From assembly GCA_045629845.1 (NCBI GenBank), contig JAZQRZ010000158.1, forward strand, positions 1-18,092: a stretch of DNA of 18,092 nt. The letters run 5' to 3'. The stretch comes from UBA9715 sp045629845. GTDB lineage: Bacteria; Actinomycetota; Coriobacteriia; Coriobacteriales; Eggerthellaceae. Position 1 is the stretch's first letter. Every line of letters begins with the position of its first letter. The notes under the pieces were generated by a model that worked only from the letters and a program-made list of their open reading frames with translations, did not search any database and was not told the DNA's origin. A program made the translations under genes and the position numbers. This document shows positions 15,501 to 18,092 of this stretch, in pieces.

Positions 15501-16511
15501 TTACATCGACTCTCCCTCAAGGACACCTGCAACAGCTAGCGCACACACAGGGGCGTTTTCATCCCCATGAGCACCCTTAGGCAGTATTTCATCGATAGAG
15601 GCTGTTGGCACCGAAATTGATTCGGAAATAGCCTTAGTAAGCTGCGGAATACGCGCACCGCCGCCCAAGAAAAACAACTGCCCGATTTCGCGTTCGGGGT
15701 TGCTAAAGTTGTAGAAATTAACGACCTTCTGCACTTCAAGCGCAAAGCGGTCGCACAGCGCCAAGCACTCGGGGTCGTCGAGCACGCCTTCGAAGTTAGT
15801 AAACTTGTAGCTGCCAGCCGTATAAGGATCGATACCCTTTAGGTCGGCGATAATGCGGTCGAATTCATCGCAGCCAAATTCAATCGTACGCGCCGAGTCG
15901 AAATTCAGACCACGGAACAGCGACACCGTAACATCGCCATGGCCAATATCAACCAGCACGATATCCATGTCGTCTTCCATGAACAGGTCATTTGATTCGA
16001 CAAAAGAACGCAGCAGGCGCATGTACACCATGGGGGCTGTAGTAATCATCTTTAGCTTGAAGCCCGCCTTTTTCAGCATTTGATTGTATTCTTCAACCAA
16101 AGGCTTGCGTACTGCAGCGGCATACAATTCCATGCGCGTAATGGCGCCTTCTTCATCATGTTCAAGCCGGTCGACCGCGTAGTCATACACGTATTCTTCG
16201 GGATCGTCGTGAATAAAGTCGCGGAATTCGTACGGCAAGTTCAGCATAAGTTCGGATACTGTCATGGGCGGAAGCGTAACGTGGCGGAAGTACACCTGCG
16301 TTGTGTTTAGCACCAGCGCACAGTTGCGTTCGCGAACATGCTGTTCTTGACGAACCGTTTTAAGGAAGCGGCTCATAGTTTCGGGGGAAGCAACGCCGTC
16401 TTCGTTAACCATGTTATCGGGCATACGCGTAGAGATAAGGCGAATACTATCGCCTTCACGTATGGCCATCTTGCAATTGGTGTTGCCGATGTCGAGCCCG
16501 ACTATTGACAC
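15501..16511 (-). CDS. pilM: Type IV pilus assembly ATPase-fold protein PilM
   Basis: 336 residues from the GTG at 16511. FtsA/actin-like cytoplasmic protein that binds the PilN tail. Phosphate-1 motif GLDIGNTNCK at 5-14, phosphate-2 motif DIGHGDVTVS at 188-197, adenosine motif FLGGGARIPQL at 282-292. An upstream in-frame GTG at 16529 would add six residues, but AAAGGG at 16519-16524 fits the later GTG with a 7-base spacer, whereas the earlier GTG has no usable site. The phosphate-1 motif begins only five residues in, typical of PilM. A -10-like TACAAT lies at 16553-16558, so a separate transcript from here is possible. Confidence 0.92.
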   Translation of the reverse strand: MSIVGLDIGNTNCKMAIREGDSIRLISTRMPDNMVNEDGVASPETMSRFLKTVRQEQHVRERNCALVLNTTQVYFRHVTLPPMTVSELMLNLPYEFRDFIHDDPEEYVYDYAVDRLEHDEEGAITRMELYAAAVRKPLVEEYNQMLKKAGFKLKMITTAPMVYMRLLRSFVESNDLFMEDDMDIVLVDIGHGDVTVSLFRGLNFDSARTIEFGCDEFDRIIADLKGIDPYTAGSYKFTNFEGVLDDPECLALCDRFALEVQKVVNFYNFSNPEREIGQLFFLGGGARIPQLTKAISESISVPTASIDEILPKGAHGDENAPVCALAVAGVLEGESM

Positions 16512-16738
16512 GTTAATGCCCTTTCGCACCCTGAACTAGCATAGATAGGCTTATTGTACCCTTTTATGCCCTGTTCATGAATGCAATACACTAATGTCAC
16601 CTATCAGTTAATGAGCAGATTCCTCATCTTTGTTAGGTGTGCGCACGGAGCGCGCCCCTACGGAACGACCTGCCTGCAGGATTAGCAACCATACTTGGTA
16701 GACAAACCAAAACCTACCCCTAAGGAATGGACCTTACG
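16512..16738 (-). promoter_or_regulatory. Gap between prepilin peptidase and pilM with a weak promoter and small hairpins
   Basis: No reading frame here looks like a gene. On the minus strand TACAAT (16553-16558) is a fair -10 box without a good -35. An imperfect GC-rich hairpin around 16638-16661 (GGTGTGCGC facing GCGCGCCCC on the plus strand, two mismatches) and a CCTGCAGG palindrome at about 16673-16680 stand out. None has a T-run, so I see no intrinsic terminator after the peptidase gene; read-through into pilM is likely. Confidence 0.35.
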
Positions 16739-17566
16739 CTAGAAACTAAAGAAGCCGAGATACCAAGTAAGAATGGGAGTGCCGACAAGCATAGTAATGA
16801 CGCAAGCAGCAGCAATGGAAGGACCGAAAGGCATGGTGCGACCCATGATGCCTTTCTTTTCGGAATCGAGCGAAGGTTTAGAAGTAACAACAGCAACAAG
16901 AATGCCAATAATGCACGCCATAATTACGAGCAGTACGCATTGCTGCCACCCGAAATACAAGCCAGCAACGAAGAACAGTTTTAAGTCGCCGCCACCCATT
17001 GATTCGCGACCAAAGATTTTGTCGGCAACAACAACCAGAATCAGCAGAACAATACCAACACCGAACGCACTTCCTAGGTAATAGACAAAGGCATCAACCT
17101 TGGCGATACCCGATGCACAGGCAATAGCTAAATACACAAGACGCACGGCAATGGCCGCGATGATGCAAGCATTAGGAATAATGCGTTCATCCAGATCGGT
17201 TAGCGATAAGAACAAAAGAATGCCTGCAAAGATAAGCAGTTCCAACGTTTCGAGCGACAACCCATACACCGCAACAATAAGAACGAATACTATAGCGCAA
17301 ATTGCTTCGGTTAAGGGATACCGCGCGCTAACCTTTTCGCCGCAATAGCGACAAGCGCCGCCCGAAGCCAACCAGCTAACAATGGGAATAAGATCGCGGG
17401 CTTCAAGTTCGTGTTCGCAGTTCGTACAATGCGAACGACCAGTAAGAATAGATTCGCCATGCATGGCGCGCCAGGCCCAGCAATTAATAAAGCTGCCCAT
17501 GACCAGCCCCACGAGGGCAGTGACCACGAGGACAAACACGGCTATGACTGGACTGATAAACAGCAT
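16739..17566 (-). CDS. pilD: Prepilin peptidase (type IV leader peptidase)
   Basis: 275 residues, polytopic membrane aspartyl protease that cuts class III prepilin leaders and usually methylates the new N-terminal Phe. Zinc-type Cys pairs C47-x2-C50 and C72-x2-C75 stand in the first cytoplasmic loop with the N-terminal methyltransferase-like domain. Catalytic aspartates: TDLDERIIPN at 123-132 (Asp124, and Asp126 nearby) and GGGD with Asp194. At least seven hydrophobic segments are visible. The first, at about 5-25, runs into GSFINCWAWR, where most family members have GSFLNVxxxRLP. The ribosome site is weak (AAAGAG at a long distance). It follows the pilin gene after an intrinsic terminator, so its expression should be much lower than that of pilin. 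Confidence 0.95.
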   Translation of the reverse strand: MLFISPVIAVFVLVVTALVGLVMGSFINCWAWRAMHGESILTGRSHCTNCEHELEARDLIPIVSWLASGGACRYCGEKVSARYPLTEAICAIVFVLIVAVYGLSLETLELLIFAGILLFLSLTDLDERIIPNACIIAAIAVRLVYLAIACASGIAKVDAFVYYLGSAFGVGIVLLILVVVADKIFGRESMGGGDLKLFFVAGLYFGWQQCVLLVIMACIIGILVAVVTSKPSLDSEKKGIMGRTMPFGPSIAAACVITMLVGTPILTWYLGFFSF

Positions 17567-17594
17567 GTGAACATTGTACTCTTTCAGCTAGCCT

Positions 17595-17630
17595 ATAAAA
17601 GAAACTCCCCGCAGATTGCTCTGCGGGGAG
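17595..17630 (-). terminator. Intrinsic terminator directly after the pilin gene
   Basis: Perfect 11-bp stem CTCCCCGCAGA/TCTGCGGGGAG (arms 17620-17630 and 17605-17615) around a 4-base loop, followed on the minus strand by TTTCTTTTA. This is a textbook Rho-independent terminator. It begins about 30 bases after the pilin stop and would keep most transcripts monocistronic, giving more pilin than PilD/M/N/O. Confidence 0.92.
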
Positions 17631-17659
17631 GTGATTACTTGGAAGATCAAAGACTAATA

Positions 17660-18091
17660 CTATTCACTTGGACTGATAACCACCTTATTATTGGTGGCAT
17701 CGTAAGTGTATTGAATAGTCTTACCGCTTGTCCACTGAGCCTCAACGCCGCCAATATCAACCTTGCCACCAGAGACTAAATCAGTACTTGTGCCCTTGGT
17801 AACGTAATTATTGCCGCCAGTCTTGGAAACGGTACCATCCTTCTGAAGGATATATTCATCGCTGCCAACAGCTTCTTGCAGCTGCATAACCTGGAACGCA
17901 GCATAACCGTCGCGGATGTTCGCTTCGTCAGTTGCAGCGTTAGCGCGACCTAATTGTGCGCTAAGAACCGGAATTGCGATTGCTACTAAAACAGCGATGA
18001 TGGCGATGACGATGAGCATCTCCATCAGAGTAAAACCCTTGACACCTCTTTGTTGCAAGGACTCCCTACGTGCTTTAAGCATTTCGACCAT
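17660..18091 (-). CDS. Type IV prepilin
   Basis: 143 residues from the most upstream ATG in the window; the true start could lie just outside the edge. Class III leader: basic, ending VKG, with cleavage expected at Gly19-Phe20. The mature N-terminus FTLMEMLIVIAIIAVLVAIA has the conserved Glu at +5 (Glu24) and the long hydrophobic helix that packs the pilus core. The mature protein would be about 124 residues, with a Gly/Thr/Lys/Val-rich C-terminal beta region and no cysteines, so there is no disulfide-bonded D-loop. A strong terminator after it suggests it is made in excess, as for a major pilin. An internal TTG preceded by AGGGAG (residue 12) could give an 8-residue leader instead. Confidence 0.93.
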   Translation of the reverse strand: MVEMLKARRESLQQRGVKGFTLMEMLIVIAIIAVLVAIAIPVLSAQLGRANAATDEANIRDGYAAFQVMQLQEAVGSDEYILQKDGTVSKTGGNNYVTKGTSTDLVSGGKVDIGGVEAQWTSGKTIQYTYDATNNKVVISPSE

Positions 18092-18092
18092 A

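Overview
The window looks like chromosomal DNA of a Coriobacteriia actinobacterium, probably the family Eggerthellaceae. This is inferred from roughly balanced base composition, the protein style (bifunctional penicillin-binding proteins with charged low-complexity tails, a long U32 protein, compact PilM/N/O) and the arginine cluster sitting next to pilus genes. I cannot fix the genus. Except for the U32 gene, every gene lies on the minus strand, so transcription mostly runs from right to left.

Right end (about 18.1 to 14.1 kb): a type IV pilus block. A prepilin with a class III leader is followed by a strong intrinsic terminator, then a prepilin peptidase, then a pilM-pilN-pilO set packed head to tail. 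The motor ATPases and the PilC platform are not in the window and would be expected beyond its right edge.

Middle (14.1 to 6.4 kb): a 64-residue orphan protein resembling Phd/YefM antitoxins, with its own extended -10 promoter, then arginine biosynthesis genes in the order argC-argJ-argB-argD-argG-argH. These cover glutamate to N-acetylornithine/ornithine and citrulline to arginine. The ornithine carbamoyltransferase step (argF) and the regulator argR are absent. Two hairpins sit at the argD/argG and argG/argH joints, and a promoter plus an inverted repeat lie in front of argC.

Left end (6.4 to 0 kb): a full bifunctional penicillin-binding protein, a small lipoprotein, a convergent U32 peptidase-family gene (probably an iron-sulfur RNA-modifying enzyme) and a second, related penicillin-binding protein cut by the window edge. 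The terminator of the minus-strand lipoprotein appears to be written inside the last codons of the U32 gene.

The most unusual object is a roughly 170-base element at 2555-2730. It has near-perfect 20-base terminal inverted repeats and lies in frame inside the U32 gene, where it encodes a Ser/Ala/Arg-rich linker between two protein modules. It looks like a small non-autonomous repeat domesticated as coding sequence. No CRISPR array, phage, transposase, rRNA or tRNA gene was seen.
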